Source of the DNA: Streptomyces longwoodensis
GTDB lineage: Bacteria > Actinomycetota > Actinomycetes > Streptomycetales > Streptomycetaceae
Direction: 5' to 3'
DNA length: 64,000 nucleotides
Assembly (NCBI RefSeq): GCF_001514125.1
Contig: NZ_KQ948551.1
Coordinates: forward strand, 703,314-767,313
Below, one piece after another: positions 46,197 through 55,464 of this stretch. Numbering within the stretch: position 1 is the first letter of the stretch; each line of letters starts with the position of its first letter. Made by a program: the position numbers and the translations under genes. The notes below the pieces were generated by a model. The model saw only the letters and a list, made by a program, of their open reading frames with translations, ran no database searches and was not told the origin of the DNA.

Positions 46197-47411
46197 TCAC
46201 TGCTCGTCGTGGGTGTCCGCCGCCTCGACCTCTTCGCGGGTGATGCCCAGCAGGTACAGCACGGTGTCCAGGAACGGCACGTTCACCGCGGCGTGCGCGG
46301 CCTCCCGCACCACGGGCTTGGCGTTGAAGGCGACCCCGAGGCCGGCCGCGTTCAGCATGTCCAGGTCGTTGGCGCCGTCGCCGATGGCCACGGTCTGCGA
46401 CAGCGGCACGCCCGCCTCCGCGGCGAACCGGCGCAGCAGCCGCGCCTTGCCCGCGCGGTCCACGATCTCGCCGGTCACCCTGCCGGTGAGCCGCCCGTCG
46501 ACGATCTCCAGGGTGTTGGCCTGGGCGAAGTCGAGGCCCAGCCGCTCCTTGAGGTCGTCGGTGACCTGGGTGAACCCGCCGGAGACGACGCCCACCTGGT
46601 AGCCGAGGCGCTTCAGGGTGCGGATCAGCGTGCGGGCGCCCGGGGTCAGCCGCACCTCGGCGCGGACCTTCTCCACCACCGACGCGTCCAGCCCTTCCAG
46701 CAGCGCCACGCGCGCGTGCAGCGACTGCTCGAAGTCCAGCTCACCGCGCATCGCCGCCGCCGTGACCTCGGCGACCTTGTCCTCGCAGCCGGCGTGCGCC
46801 GCGAAGAGCTCGATCACCTCGTCCTGGATCAGCGTCGAGTCGACGTCCATCACCACGAGCCGCTGGGCCCGCCGGTGCAGGCCGGCCGAGACGACCGCGA
46901 CGTCCACGCCGACCGCGGCGGCGTCCGTGACCAGGGCGGTGCGCAGGGGCGGGGTCTCCACGCCGGACACGGCGAACTCGACGGCCGTGACCGGGTACTT
47001 GGCGAGCCGGAAGATACGGTCGATGTTGCCGCCGGCCTTCGCGATCCGCGCGGCGACGGCGGCGGTGGCCTCGGCGGTGAGCGGGTGGCCCAGCACGGTG
47101 ACGAGGGACCGGCCCAGACCGCGCGGACGGTTGTCACCGGTGCCGGAGATGATCTCCGCCTGCATCTTCATCGACTCGGCCCAGCTGTGCACGGTCGACC
47201 GCAGCTCGCCCTCCAGGGCGTGCGGCGGTGCTGTGACCAGCGCGCACAGCACCATGCGGCCACGGGTGACGACCTGCTCGATGTCGACCACGTCCACGGA
47301 GTAGGCCGCGAGGGTGTCGAAGAGGCCGGCCGTGATGCCCGGCCGGTCCTTGCCGAAGATCTTGACGAGCAGAGTGGGAACGTCGGCGGGCGGAGTCTGC
47401 GAAGCGCTCAT
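46197..47411 (-). CDS. serB: Phosphoserine phosphatase SerB with ACT domains
   Basis: A 404-residue enzyme that makes serine from phosphoserine. The N-terminal half has two ACT-like modules (LLVKIFGKDRPGITAGLFDT, then LGRSLVTVLGHPLTAEATAA), probably for serine feedback. The HAD phosphatase core has MDVDSTLIQDEVIELFAAHA with the nucleophile Asp, VGVVSGGFTQVTDDLKERLG, and VAIGDGANDLDMLNAAGLGV. The ATG at 47411 gives MSASQTPPAD. This fused form is typical of actinobacteria and longer than the simple enzyme. Confidence 0.95.
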   Translation of the reverse strand: MSASQTPPADVPTLLVKIFGKDRPGITAGLFDTLAAYSVDVVDIEQVVTRGRMVLCALVTAPPHALEGELRSTVHSWAESMKMQAEIISGTGDNRPRGLGRSLVTVLGHPLTAEATAAVAARIAKAGGNIDRIFRLAKYPVTAVEFAVSGVETPPLRTALVTDAAAVGVDVAVVSAGLHRRAQRLVVMDVDSTLIQDEVIELFAAHAGCEDKVAEVTAAAMRGELDFEQSLHARVALLEGLDASVVEKVRAEVRLTPGARTLIRTLKRLGYQVGVVSGGFTQVTDDLKERLGLDFAQANTLEIVDGRLTGRVTGEIVDRAGKARLLRRFAAEAGVPLSQTVAIGDGANDLDMLNAAGLGVAFNAKPVVREAAHAAVNVPFLDTVLYLLGITREEVEAADTHDEQ

Positions 47412-47600
47412 GGTGTGACCACCGTATCCGGCACTCGGTGCCTCCCGCCGCCCCGGTCCGTCTGGCGGACACGGAACAGTGGGTGACGACGAGGTGGCGA
47501 CGGAACGGCCGGCCGCCGTGGTGACGGACCCCCGGGCCATGGCAGACGCGGCGGGAGGGCGGATGCGCCCACGGCCGACGGGGCACCGCCCCCGCCGCCC

Positions 47601-49415
47601 CTACCCCTTCGGCCCCTTCGGCGGGCCCACCGGCGGGGGAGGGGGCGGCGGTGGCGGACCGTCGCCCCAGGAGGTCCGCGGCTTCCGCCCCGGCGGCGGC
47701 CCGAGCGGCCCCGCTACCGTCGGCGCACCCGACGCGTCCCCCCAGGCCGGTGGCAGGGCGTCCTGCGGCTCCGGCTCACCGGCGCGCGGCTCCGGCTCAC
47801 CGCCCAGCGGCTCCGGCTCACCGTCCCGCTGCTCCCGGAGTTCCTCCGGCAGCCGCAGGTAGGGGTTCGTCCCCGGGTTCGGCGGCCGGTACGGCGTACC
47901 CGGCGCGTACGGACCGGCGCCCGCACCGGGGGAGACGGCCGCCCCACCCCGTACCCCCGCCGTTGCCGTCCGCACGGGCACCGCCCGCGCCCCCGCCGCC
48001 CCGCACACCCACGCCAGCCAGCCCCCGACCGCTCCCGCACCCGCGCCCCACAACGCCCCGCAGACCAGCGCCGTCCCGAGACGCCCCCGCAGCTCGATCC
48101 CCGCACCGAACGCGTCGAAGCCCAGCACCGACAGCGACGCGTCCGCCGACACCTCCGTCAGCCAGGCCAGCAGCGGAAGCGTCACGGCCGTGGCGACCCC
48201 CAGCCGCAGCGCGCAGCGCCCCATGAACCCGCCGACCCGGACAGGACCGCCGTCACCGCCGGGCCCGGCCCCCGCGCCGACTCCCCGCGCACCCCCGCCG
48301 ACACCCCCCACCGGCGTCCGTACGCCCACCAACACCCCCGCCAGCAGCATCATCAGCCCCGCCGCGACCCCCAACAGCCACACCCGGCCGTCCAGTTCGG
48401 CCAGCCGCGCCAGGGTCACCGACCGGTCCCCGCCCGAGCCCAGCAGGTCGTCCAAGGGGTCGGGCAGCACCTTCGTCAGGGCCCCGGACGCCCGCCCGTC
48501 GAACGGCACCAGCAGGCCGACGTCGACCCCGAGCCACACCCCGTTCGGCGCCCCCAGCAGCGCGGCGCCCGCGATCCGCTGCGGGTGCGCGTCGCCGACG
48601 GCCGCGTAGGCCGCCGCGGCGAGACCGGCCAGAACCGCCGTCAGCACCACGGTGACCAGGGCGGACACGGCCGGCCGCACCACCCGGTGCACGGCCTCCC
48701 AGCCACGCGGCAGCGGTGTGCGGCGCGAGGCCAGCAGGGCGATCAGCAGCACCCCGGCCGACCAGGCCAGCCCGCCGAGCAGCGTCGGCGCGGTGTCCAC
48801 CGTGAAGCCGACGGCCGCCTTAGCGTCGACCAGGTCGCCGAGCCGGTCCGGCAGCAGCCCCCCGATGTCCCCGACCCCGGGGAGGGTCACCCCGGTCCGG
48901 CCGCTCCCGCCGGGCAGGTCGTCCAGCCCGAGCGAGCCGCCGTCGAGCGTGACGACGTCGTGCCCGGCCCACGCCAGTCCGCCGAGCATCGCCACGAACA
49001 GGGCGACCACCGCGCCCGCGCGGGCGAGGAGTTCGGCCGGCGCGACCACCGCCCCGGCCGCGCGCAGGGAGCGCAGGAAGAACCACGACAGCAGCAGCGC
49101 GCCGACCAGACCGACCCCGAGTGGCGTGATCTCGATGGCGGTGGCCGTCCGCGCGCCGGACAGCCCGAACGCGGACACGTCGCCCGACGGCGTCACCGAA
49201 CCCCCGGCCCCGAGCGCCACCACGGCCGCCGTCATCGGGCCCAACGAGCCCTCGGCGTCGGCCTCCAGCAGGTGCAGCCCCAGGGCCGCCACGCCCGCCA
49301 TCCCGATCAACGCCCAGCTCACCGCGGCGATCGCGGACAGCAGCACGTCCCCCCACGGCACCCCCCGGGGGCGGCGCGCGTTCCCGGCCGTCCCGGTCTC
49401 CGTCCCGGCACCCAT
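47601..49415 (-). CDS. Streptophobe-family polytopic membrane protein
   Basis: A 604-residue protein with about ten hydrophobic segments through residue 470 and a Pro/Gly/Glu-rich cytoplasmic tail of over 100 residues ending PPPPPPPPVGPPKGPKG. The tail contains repeated EPEP units (GEPEPLGGEPEPRAGEPEPQ). Mid-chain loops include YAAVGDAHPQRIAGAALLGA and PNGVWLGVDVGLLVPF, features of streptophobe proteins, a streptomycete-specific family with no known role. The start at 49415 fits the first helix. It is divergent from the FHA-ABC transporter gene, with 245 bases between the starts. Confidence 0.82.
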   Translation of the reverse strand: MGAGTETGTAGNARRPRGVPWGDVLLSAIAAVSWALIGMAGVAALGLHLLEADAEGSLGPMTAAVVALGAGGSVTPSGDVSAFGLSGARTATAIEITPLGVGLVGALLLSWFFLRSLRAAGAVVAPAELLARAGAVVALFVAMLGGLAWAGHDVVTLDGGSLGLDDLPGGSGRTGVTLPGVGDIGGLLPDRLGDLVDAKAAVGFTVDTAPTLLGGLAWSAGVLLIALLASRRTPLPRGWEAVHRVVRPAVSALVTVVLTAVLAGLAAAAYAAVGDAHPQRIAGAALLGAPNGVWLGVDVGLLVPFDGRASGALTKVLPDPLDDLLGSGGDRSVTLARLAELDGRVWLLGVAAGLMMLLAGVLVGVRTPVGGVGGGARGVGAGAGPGGDGGPVRVGGFMGRCALRLGVATAVTLPLLAWLTEVSADASLSVLGFDAFGAGIELRGRLGTALVCGALWGAGAGAVGGWLAWVCGAAGARAVPVRTATAGVRGGAAVSPGAGAGPYAPGTPYRPPNPGTNPYLRLPEELREQRDGEPEPLGGEPEPRAGEPEPQDALPPAWGDASGAPTVAGPLGPPPGRKPRTSWGDGPPPPPPPPPVGPPKGPKG

Positions 49416-49660
49416 GCAGACCCCCCGATCCGCGACGCGGGGCGACGCACTCCGGTGCGGTACGGCCGCCCGTGTCCCCCTCGCGTGCGTTTACCACTCT
49501 CCGGGCAGGTTTCAACCCCGTCAACGGGAACGGCCGATGAGGAGGCCGGCTCCGTTCACAAGGCCCGACTTTCGGTCAGAGGGCCACTCCTGAAATAGTT
49601 CCCCCCGATGTTCGACATCCCTAGACTCCCCGCGACGGGGGCAATTCGGGGGACAACTCA

Positions 49661-52237
49661 GTGGGGCATGGAGTGCCGGAACTCGTACTGGAAACAAACG
49701 GACGTACCTGGACGCTCGATCCGTCCAGGGCCTACACCCTCGGACGTGATCCGCAGGGCGACATCGTCTTCGACGACGCCAGGGTCTCCTGGCGTCACGC
49801 CACGGTCAGCTTCAACGGCCGTGGTTGGGTCATCGAGGACCACGGCAGCACCAACGGCACGTACGCGCAGGGACAGCGCGTCCAGCAGCTGGAGCTGGGC
49901 CCGGGCACGGCGTTGCACCTGGGCAACGCGACCGACGGCCCCCGCCTGAACCTCACCGCCGGCCGGGCCGCCGTACCGGCGCCGCAGGCGCAGCAGCCGT
50001 ACGCGGCGCAGGGCGCGAACCCGGGCTGGGCGCAGCAGGCTCCGCCGCAGCAGGTCCCGCAGCAGGCACCGCCGCAGCAGGTTCCGCAGCAGGGCTGGCA
50101 GCAGCCGCACCAGGCGCCGCAGCCCGCCTCGCCCGTCCCCCATCAGCCGGGCCCGGGCGGGCAGTTCGCGCAGCAGGTCCCCGGTGGTGCCGCGGGGGCA
50201 CCGCCGGCCCACGGCGACCGCAGCCCCACCACGTTCCACCAGTTCTCGCTGGGCCGCGTGATGCGCATCGGCCGTGCGCTGGAGAACGACCTGGTCGTCT
50301 CCGACCTGCAGGTCTCGCGCAACCACGCCGAGTTCCACGCGACGCCCGACGGCCGCATGGAGATCCGCGACCTGGGCTCGCACAACGGCACCTACGTCAA
50401 CGGCCAGCCGATCCCCAAGGGCGGCACGCAGCTGCTCGGCCCGACGGACATCGTCGGCGTCGGCCACTCGACGTTCCGCATCGTCGGCGACCGGCTCGAG
50501 GAGTTCGTCGACACCGGTGAGGTCTCCTTCTCGGCCCGCCACCTGACCGTCACGGTCGACGGCGGCAAGCAGATCCTCAAGGACGTCTCGTTCGGCGTCC
50601 CGGAGAAGTCGCTGGTCGCGGTCATCGGCCCGTCCGGTTCCGGCAAGTCGACGCTGCTGAAGGCGCTCACCGGGTACCGGCCCGCCGACCAGGGCGAGGT
50701 CCTCTACGACAACCGCAACCTGTACAAGCAGTTCGCCGAGCTGCGCCAGCGCATCGGTCTGGTCCCGCAGGACGACATCCTGCACAAGGAGCTGACCGTC
50801 AAGAAGGCCCTGAAGTACGCGGCCAAGCTGCGCTTCCCGGCCGATACCACGGGCGCCGAGCGCAACGCCCGCATCGACGAGGTGCTGCGCGAGCTCAAGC
50901 TCGACATCCACAAGGACAAGAAGGTCACCTCGCTCTCCGGCGGCCAGCGCAAGCGCGTCTCGGTGGCCCTGGAGCTGCTGACCAAGCCGTCGCTGATCTT
51001 CCTCGACGAGCCCACGTCGGGCCTCGACCCGGGCATGGACCGCGACGTCATGCAGCTGCTGCGCGGCCTCGCCGACGACGGCCGCACGGTCCTGGTGGTG
51101 ACCCACTCCGTGGCCGAGCTGGCGCTGTGCGACAAGCTGCTGGTGATGGCGCCGGGCGGCGCGGTCGCCTACTTCGGGCCGCCCGAGGAGGCGCTGAACT
51201 TCTTCGGCTACGACACCTGGGCCGACGTCTTCTCCGCCTTCGAGAACTACCGCGACTACGACTGGGCGGGCCGCTGGAAGGGCTCGCAGCACTACCAGAT
51301 GTACGCCGCGGACATCGACGCGGTGGCGCCGCAGGCCGTACAGGTGCCGCCGATGCAGGCGATGAAGCCGCCGAAGCCGCAGGGCTGGCTGAGCCAGTTC
51401 CTCACGCTGGTGCGCCGCTACGTCTCGGTGATCGCGTCCGACAAGGGCTTCCTCGGCCTGATGGTGATCCTGCCGGCGGTGCTCGGCGCGGTGAGCCTCC
51501 TGATCGACTCCGACAAGGGCCTGCTGCCCAACCCGGCGAACCCGGACACCGGCCGGATCATCCCCAACGGCACGGCCACGACGGTCCTGCTGATCCTCGC
51601 CGTGGGCGCCTGCTTCGCGGGGGCCGCCAACTCGGTCCGCGAGCTGATCAAGGAGCGGGTCATCTACGAGCGGGAGCGGGCGACCGGCCTGTCGCGCTCG
51701 GCGTACCTGATGTCGAAGGTGTTCGTGCTCGGCATGATCACCGTGCTGCAGGGCCTGCTGGTCGGCGTCATCGGCTTCTCCAGCCGCGAGATCCCCGAGA
51801 AGGGCCTCGTGTTCGGCGGCGCCACCATGCTCGAACTCTCCGTTCCGATCATGGCGCTGGGCTTCACCTCGATGATGTTCGGCCTGATCATCTCCTCGCT
51901 GGTGAAGACCGCCGAGAAGACGATGCCGCTGCTGGTGATGTTCGCGATCATCCAGGTCGTCTTCACCGGCTGCCTGTTCACCCTGCACGGCTCGATCGGC
52001 GTCAATGAGTTCTCGTACCTGATGCCCTCGCGCTGGGCGGTCGCCGCGGCGGGCGCCACGCTGGACTTCAACAGGATCAGCCCGCCGGAGACGGCCGGGG
52101 ACACCGACCCGCTGTGGGACCACACGGTCGGCGCCTGGGGCCTGGACATGGCCGCCCTGCTCGCCCTCGGCGTGGTCTGCGGTTTCTTCGTGGCCCGCTT
52201 CCTGCGCCGCCACGAGCCCGAGGTCATGCGCAAGTAG
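49661..52237 (+). CDS. FHA-FHA-ABC transporter fusion (Rv1747-like)
   Basis: An 858-residue protein. Two FHA domains come first, one with YTLGRDPQGDIVFDD and GSTNGTYAQG, the second with RIGRALENDLVVSDLQVSRN and GSHNGTYVNG. A Gln/Pro-rich linker (about residues 125-180, PPQQVPQQ repeats) joins them. The ATPase domain has Walker A GPSGSGKST near 325, LSGGQRKRVSVALELL, and LIFLDEPTSGLDPGMDRD. A membrane domain of the ABC-2/ABCG type with six helices ends the chain. The order matches mycobacterial Rv1747, an exporter whose FHA domains are phosphorylated by a Ser/Thr kinase. GTG 49661 follows GGGGGA; TAGACT at 49622 may be the promoter -10. Confidence 0.93.
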   Translation: MGHGVPELVLETNGRTWTLDPSRAYTLGRDPQGDIVFDDARVSWRHATVSFNGRGWVIEDHGSTNGTYAQGQRVQQLELGPGTALHLGNATDGPRLNLTAGRAAVPAPQAQQPYAAQGANPGWAQQAPPQQVPQQAPPQQVPQQGWQQPHQAPQPASPVPHQPGPGGQFAQQVPGGAAGAPPAHGDRSPTTFHQFSLGRVMRIGRALENDLVVSDLQVSRNHAEFHATPDGRMEIRDLGSHNGTYVNGQPIPKGGTQLLGPTDIVGVGHSTFRIVGDRLEEFVDTGEVSFSARHLTVTVDGGKQILKDVSFGVPEKSLVAVIGPSGSGKSTLLKALTGYRPADQGEVLYDNRNLYKQFAELRQRIGLVPQDDILHKELTVKKALKYAAKLRFPADTTGAERNARIDEVLRELKLDIHKDKKVTSLSGGQRKRVSVALELLTKPSLIFLDEPTSGLDPGMDRDVMQLLRGLADDGRTVLVVTHSVAELALCDKLLVMAPGGAVAYFGPPEEALNFFGYDTWADVFSAFENYRDYDWAGRWKGSQHYQMYAADIDAVAPQAVQVPPMQAMKPPKPQGWLSQFLTLVRRYVSVIASDKGFLGLMVILPAVLGAVSLLIDSDKGLLPNPANPDTGRIIPNGTATTVLLILAVGACFAGAANSVRELIKERVIYERERATGLSRSAYLMSKVFVLGMITVLQGLLVGVIGFSSREIPEKGLVFGGATMLELSVPIMALGFTSMMFGLIISSLVKTAEKTMPLLVMFAIIQVVFTGCLFTLHGSIGVNEFSYLMPSRWAVAAAGATLDFNRISPPETAGDTDPLWDHTVGAWGLDMAALLALGVVCGFFVARFLRRHEPEVMRK

Positions 52238-52267
52238 CAGGCGTACGGGAGTGAGGTCCCGGACGCC

Positions 52268-52307
52268 CCGAAGGGCGGCCCCCGGTCAGGTGGGGGCCGC
52301 CCTTCGG
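52268..52307. terminator. Bidirectional terminator between FHA-ABC and transglycosylase genes
   Basis: A perfect 16-bp stem (52268-52283 with 52292-52307) with an 8-base loop lies between two convergent genes. Confidence 0.8.
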
Positions 52308-52324
52308 CGTTTCGGGGGCGCCGG

Positions 52325-53074
52325 TCAGTAGGCGCTGTTCACGTTGTCGATCGAGCCGTAGCGGTGCGCCGCGTAGTTGGCGGCGGCCGTGATGTTGGCG
52401 ACCGGGTCGTAGATGTTCCAGGACGTGCCGGCCACGTGGTACGTGGCGAACGTCGGCGGGATCACCTGCAGCAGACCCTTGGACGGGATGCCGTTGATGG
52501 CGTTGATGTCCCAGTCGTTGATCGCGTACGGGTTGCCCGAGGACTCCCGCATGATGTTGCGGTGCAGACCGCTGTAGCTGCCCGGGATGCCCTTGGACTT
52601 CATGATGTCCAGGGACTTCCGGATCCAGCCGTCCAGGTTGTTGCTGTAGGTCTTGACGGCGACCTGCTTGACCTGCGGGCGGTGCGCGGAGCGGCTCGCG
52701 GCCTTGGCCTTGCGCGCGGCAGCGGCCTTCTTCGCGGCGGCGGCCTTCTTGGCCGCGGCCTTCTTCGCGGCGGCGGCGGAGGCCGCCTTCTTCGCGGCGG
52801 CGGCCTTCTTGGCGGCAGCGGCCTTCTTCACGGCGTCGGCGGCCGCCTTCTTCTTCGCCTCGATGGCGTCGACCTTCACGCTGCTGCCGGCGAGCTGGTC
52901 GGTGATGTCGGCCTTGACGCCGGTGAGCTGCTCGGAGCTGTACGCCACACGGGTCGACGCGGCGGCCTCGCGGGTGGTCGTCTGCGCGTCGGCCGGGACC
53001 ACCGTGAAGGCGACGGCGGCGGCGCCGAGCGTGGCGACTCCGGCGAGCGCGATCTTGTGGGTGTTCTTGGGCAT
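52325..53074 (-). CDS. Secreted lytic transglycosylase (SLT domain) with Ala/Lys repeat linker
   Basis: A 249-residue exported protein. A signal peptide ends near residue 30 (VAFTVVPADAQ). A short helical region is followed by a long Ala/Lys linker (about residues 70-128) of KKAAAAKKAAA repeats, likely to lie along the wall. The C-terminal SLT domain has the catalytic Glu in IMRESSGNPYAINDWD and the SKGLLQVIPPTFATY block. The enzyme would cut peptidoglycan glycan strands during growth or germination. The ATG at 53074 follows GAGGT. A structured 5' leader precedes it. Confidence 0.9.
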   Translation of the reverse strand: MPKNTHKIALAGVATLGAAAVAFTVVPADAQTTTREAAASTRVAYSSEQLTGVKADITDQLAGSSVKVDAIEAKKKAAADAVKKAAAAKKAAAAKKAASAAAAKKAAAKKAAAAKKAAAARKAKAASRSAHRPQVKQVAVKTYSNNLDGWIRKSLDIMKSKGIPGSYSGLHRNIMRESSGNPYAINDWDINAINGIPSKGLLQVIPPTFATYHVAGTSWNIYDPVANITAAANYAAHRYGSIDNVNSAY

Positions 53075-53105
53075 GGCGGGATGGACCTCTTCGAATAGCG
53101 CGGAG

Positions 53106-53182
53106 GTCGCTCGGCGGCCGTGGGGACAAAGGCTGCGTTTCGGCACGAACGCCGCGGGGAAGACTCCGCGGCGCTGAGCGAC
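53106..53182 (-). promoter_or_regulatory. Structured 5' leader of the lytic transglycosylase gene
   Basis: On the minus strand GTCGCTC (53176-53182) can pair with GAGCGAC (53106-53112), enclosing an inner stem CGCCGCGG/CCGCGGCG (53150-53157 with 53166-53173). The domain ends 32 bases before the start codon. The conserved blocks of the c-di-AMP (ydaO) riboswitch, known before other Streptomyces wall-hydrolase genes, are not seen. It may be a different regulatory RNA or only a stable leader. Confidence 0.4.
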
Positions 53183-53262
53183 GAGAGCAATTCTTAGCGG
53201 CCGCAAAATCGCCAGGCAAAGGTGTGACCTACGATGCCGGGTAGTGGATCAGGCAAGGGCAA

Positions 53263-53292
53263 AGCGGGACAGACCATGCCGTCTGCCCCGCT
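53263..53292 (-). terminator. Hairpin terminator after the QueA-like gene
   Basis: AGCGGGGCAGAC and GTCTGTCCCGCT pair over 12 bases with one G-T wobble and a 6-base loop, 62 bases after the stop at 53354. On the minus strand TTTGCCC follows. Confidence 0.65.
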
Positions 53293-53353
53293 CGCGACGA
53301 ATCCCTTTGTCTCCTAATGTCCTTCGTACGTGATGTGGACCCTATGTGCGGGC

Positions 53354-54523
53354 TCACACCGTGGACACAGCGTTCTCACCGCGCGTTGCTGGCGCAATGC
53401 TGTGCGTGACGCGGTTGCCGGGCAGCAGCAGGTGGACGTCCCCGAACTCGTGCCACAGGTAGCGCCCGTTCAGCGCCGCCTCGTAACTGCGCTCCACCAC
53501 CGCCCGCCCCGCGACCGCCCGCAGCATCAGCAGGTGCGAGGCCTCCGGCTCGTGCAGCCCGGTCAGCAGCCCGTCCACCGCCCGCACACCGCGCTCCGGC
53601 GTCACCACGAGGTCCGTCCACCCCTCCCGCGCGCGGACCACGCCGTCGGGGCCGGCCGCCGACTCCACCGCCCGCACCGCCGTCGTCCCCACGGCGACGA
53701 CCCGGCCGCCCCCGGCCCGCGCCGCGTTCACCAGCCGCGCCGACGCCTCCGGCACCGAGAACCGCTCCGGGTACGGCGGCTCGTGCGCCTCCGCCGACGC
53801 CACCCCGGTGTGCAGCGTGACCGGCGCGAACTGCACCCCCCGGCTCACCAGCTCCGCCACCAGAGCCGCCGTGAAGGGACGTGCGGCACTCGGCATCTCC
53901 GCGCTGCCCGAACCGTCCGGCGAGGGCAGGGCGAACACCGTCTGGTAGACCGACAGCGGCTGGTCCCGCTCCGTGTAGGAGTAGCGGATGGGCCGCCCGT
54001 GCTCCCGCAGCAGCGCCGGGACGTCGGCCACGACCCCGCGCGCGGGGTCGGCCCCCGCGGACCCCCGCCCCGCTGCCCGCGCGGGGGCGCCCGGCGCCGA
54101 CACCCGCGCCCACCACAGCCGCTCACCCCGCCCGCTCAGCGGTTCCTCCAGCACCAGCACGGCCCCCGGCAGCCGCACGCGCGTGCCCGCGGGGCCGCCC
54201 GCACGCGCACGCGTGGTTCCTCTCCCGTCCGGCTCCCGCAGCTCGACCGCCCACCGTCCGTCGTCCCCGCGCGTGGAGAAGTGCACCACCACGCGCGCGG
54301 TCCCGACCCACCCGTCCACGGCGGCGGCCAGCGTGGACGAAGTGTTCACGACCAGCACGTCCCCGGCCCGCAGCAGCTCCGGCAGCTCCCGGAACGCGTG
54401 GTGCGCCACCTCCGCCCCGCGCGACACCAGCAGCCGTACGTCGTCCCGGCGCAGCCCGGGACCGCGCTGCTCCGCGGGCACGCGCGCGGACAGCTCCTCG
54501 GGCACCCGCAGCGCCGCGGTCAT
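53354..54523 (-). CDS. queA: QueA-like S-adenosylmethionine:tRNA ribosyltransferase-isomerase
   Basis: A 389-residue protein with the two-domain QueA layout. Conserved blocks are LLRAGDVLVVNTSSTLAAAV, IRYSYTERDQPLSVYQTVFA, VTLHTGVASAEAHEPPYPER, and LHEPEASHLLMLRAVAGRAV. QueA makes epoxyqueuosine in tRNA from the ribosyl part of SAM. Some blocks deviate from the enteric enzyme (TSST in place of NDTRV), so the activity may have changed. The ATG at 54523 overlaps the SDR stop (ATGA). No other queuosine gene is in the window. Confidence 0.82.
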   Translation of the reverse strand: MTAALRVPEELSARVPAEQRGPGLRRDDVRLLVSRGAEVAHHAFRELPELLRAGDVLVVNTSSTLAAAVDGWVGTARVVVHFSTRGDDGRWAVELREPDGRGTTRARAGGPAGTRVRLPGAVLVLEEPLSGRGERLWWARVSAPGAPARAAGRGSAGADPARGVVADVPALLREHGRPIRYSYTERDQPLSVYQTVFALPSPDGSGSAEMPSAARPFTAALVAELVSRGVQFAPVTLHTGVASAEAHEPPYPERFSVPEASARLVNAARAGGGRVVAVGTTAVRAVESAAGPDGVVRAREGWTDLVVTPERGVRAVDGLLTGLHEPEASHLLMLRAVAGRAVVERSYEAALNGRYLWHEFGDVHLLLPGNRVTHSIAPATRGENAVSTV

Positions 54524-55215
54524 CGTCCCTCCACCAGCGACGGCGCGCTGTAGCGGCCGCTCGTCGGCCGCTCGTCCAGCAGCCGCAGGAAGCCCGGCAC
54601 CACCGCGGCGGGCTCGGGCCGTGGCGCGCCGTCGTCGGGCACCGCCGCCGCGTACAGGTCCGTGGCCAGGTCCCCGGGGTCCACCGCCCACACCCGGAGC
54701 CGCGGCTCCTCCACGGCCAGCACGGCCGCCAGGTGGTCCGCGGCCGCCTTCGACGCCCCGTACCCGCCCCACGTGCCGTACGCCTCGACCGCCGCGTCCG
54801 AACTCACCACGACGACCGCGCCGGCCGCGGACGCCCGCAGCGACGGCAGCGCCTCCTGCACCAGCCCCAGCGCGGCCACCACGTTCACCTCCAGCGCCCG
54901 GCGCAGCCCGTCCAGCGGCAGCCGCGCCAGCGGCACCAGCGGCTCGGCGCCCAGTGCGCTCGCGTTGTGCACCACCAGGTCCGGCCCGCCCAGCCGCCGG
55001 GCCGCGCCGACCAGCTCCGCACGGTGCGCGGCGTCCGTCACGTCGCCCGGCAGCGCCTCCACGCGCGTGCCGTGCACGGCGAGGGCCCCCGCCGCCTCCT
55101 TCAGCTCCGGCGCCGTCCTGGCGTCCAGCACCAGGTCCCAGCCCCGCGCGGCCAGCCCCTCGGCCAGCGCGCGCCCCAGTCCCTTCGACGCCCCCGTGAT
55201 GATCGCAACCGGCAT
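54520..55215 (-). CDS. Short-chain dehydrogenase/reductase coupled to the QueA-like gene
   Basis: A 231-residue SDR enzyme. The cofactor site is ITGASKGLGRALAEGL at residues 6-21, VHNASALGAEPL stands for the NNAG motif, and the active site is VVVSSDAAVEAYGTWGGYGA followed by SKAAADHL, giving Ser, Tyr and Lys. GAGGGG lies about nine bases before ATG 55215. Its stop overlaps the QueA-like start, so both proteins come from one transcript and may act on the same pathway. The substrate is unknown. Confidence 0.88.
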   Translation of the reverse strand: MPVAIITGASKGLGRALAEGLAARGWDLVLDARTAPELKEAAGALAVHGTRVEALPGDVTDAAHRAELVGAARRLGGPDLVVHNASALGAEPLVPLARLPLDGLRRALEVNVVAALGLVQEALPSLRASAAGAVVVVSSDAAVEAYGTWGGYGASKAAADHLAAVLAVEEPRLRVWAVDPGDLATDLYAAAVPDDGAPRPEPAAVVPGFLRLLDERPTSGRYSAPSLVEGR

Positions 55216-55464
55216 GACGCCCGTCCCCTCGTCCGCTCCGCCGCACCTCGGCGGTGCCGTCACCGTAGGGACGCCGGGACCGCCACCGCGTCGGACCGCG
55301 GACTCGCCCCGCGCGGGCCCTTCGCCCTACGCCGCCGAGCCCGCGACCAGCGGCCTAGGACCCGGCCCGGCCCACGACCCGGACTAGGCCTAGGACCCCC
55401 GCCCGAGACGGTGCCGTCCACAGCCCGATCCGCGGTGTCACGGCCCGCCGGTACCGTGAGGACC

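Noticed and set aside
52690..52860. A repeat array of GCGGCGGCCTTCTT-like units
   Set aside because: It is the coding sequence of the Ala/Lys linker in the transglycosylase. Unit spacing follows codons, and there are no unique spacers as in CRISPR.
53075..53330. A c-di-AMP (ydaO-type) riboswitch before the lytic transglycosylase gene
   Set aside because: The conserved ydaO blocks such as GGTGAATCC are not found. Only generic pairing is visible, so no riboswitch class is assigned.
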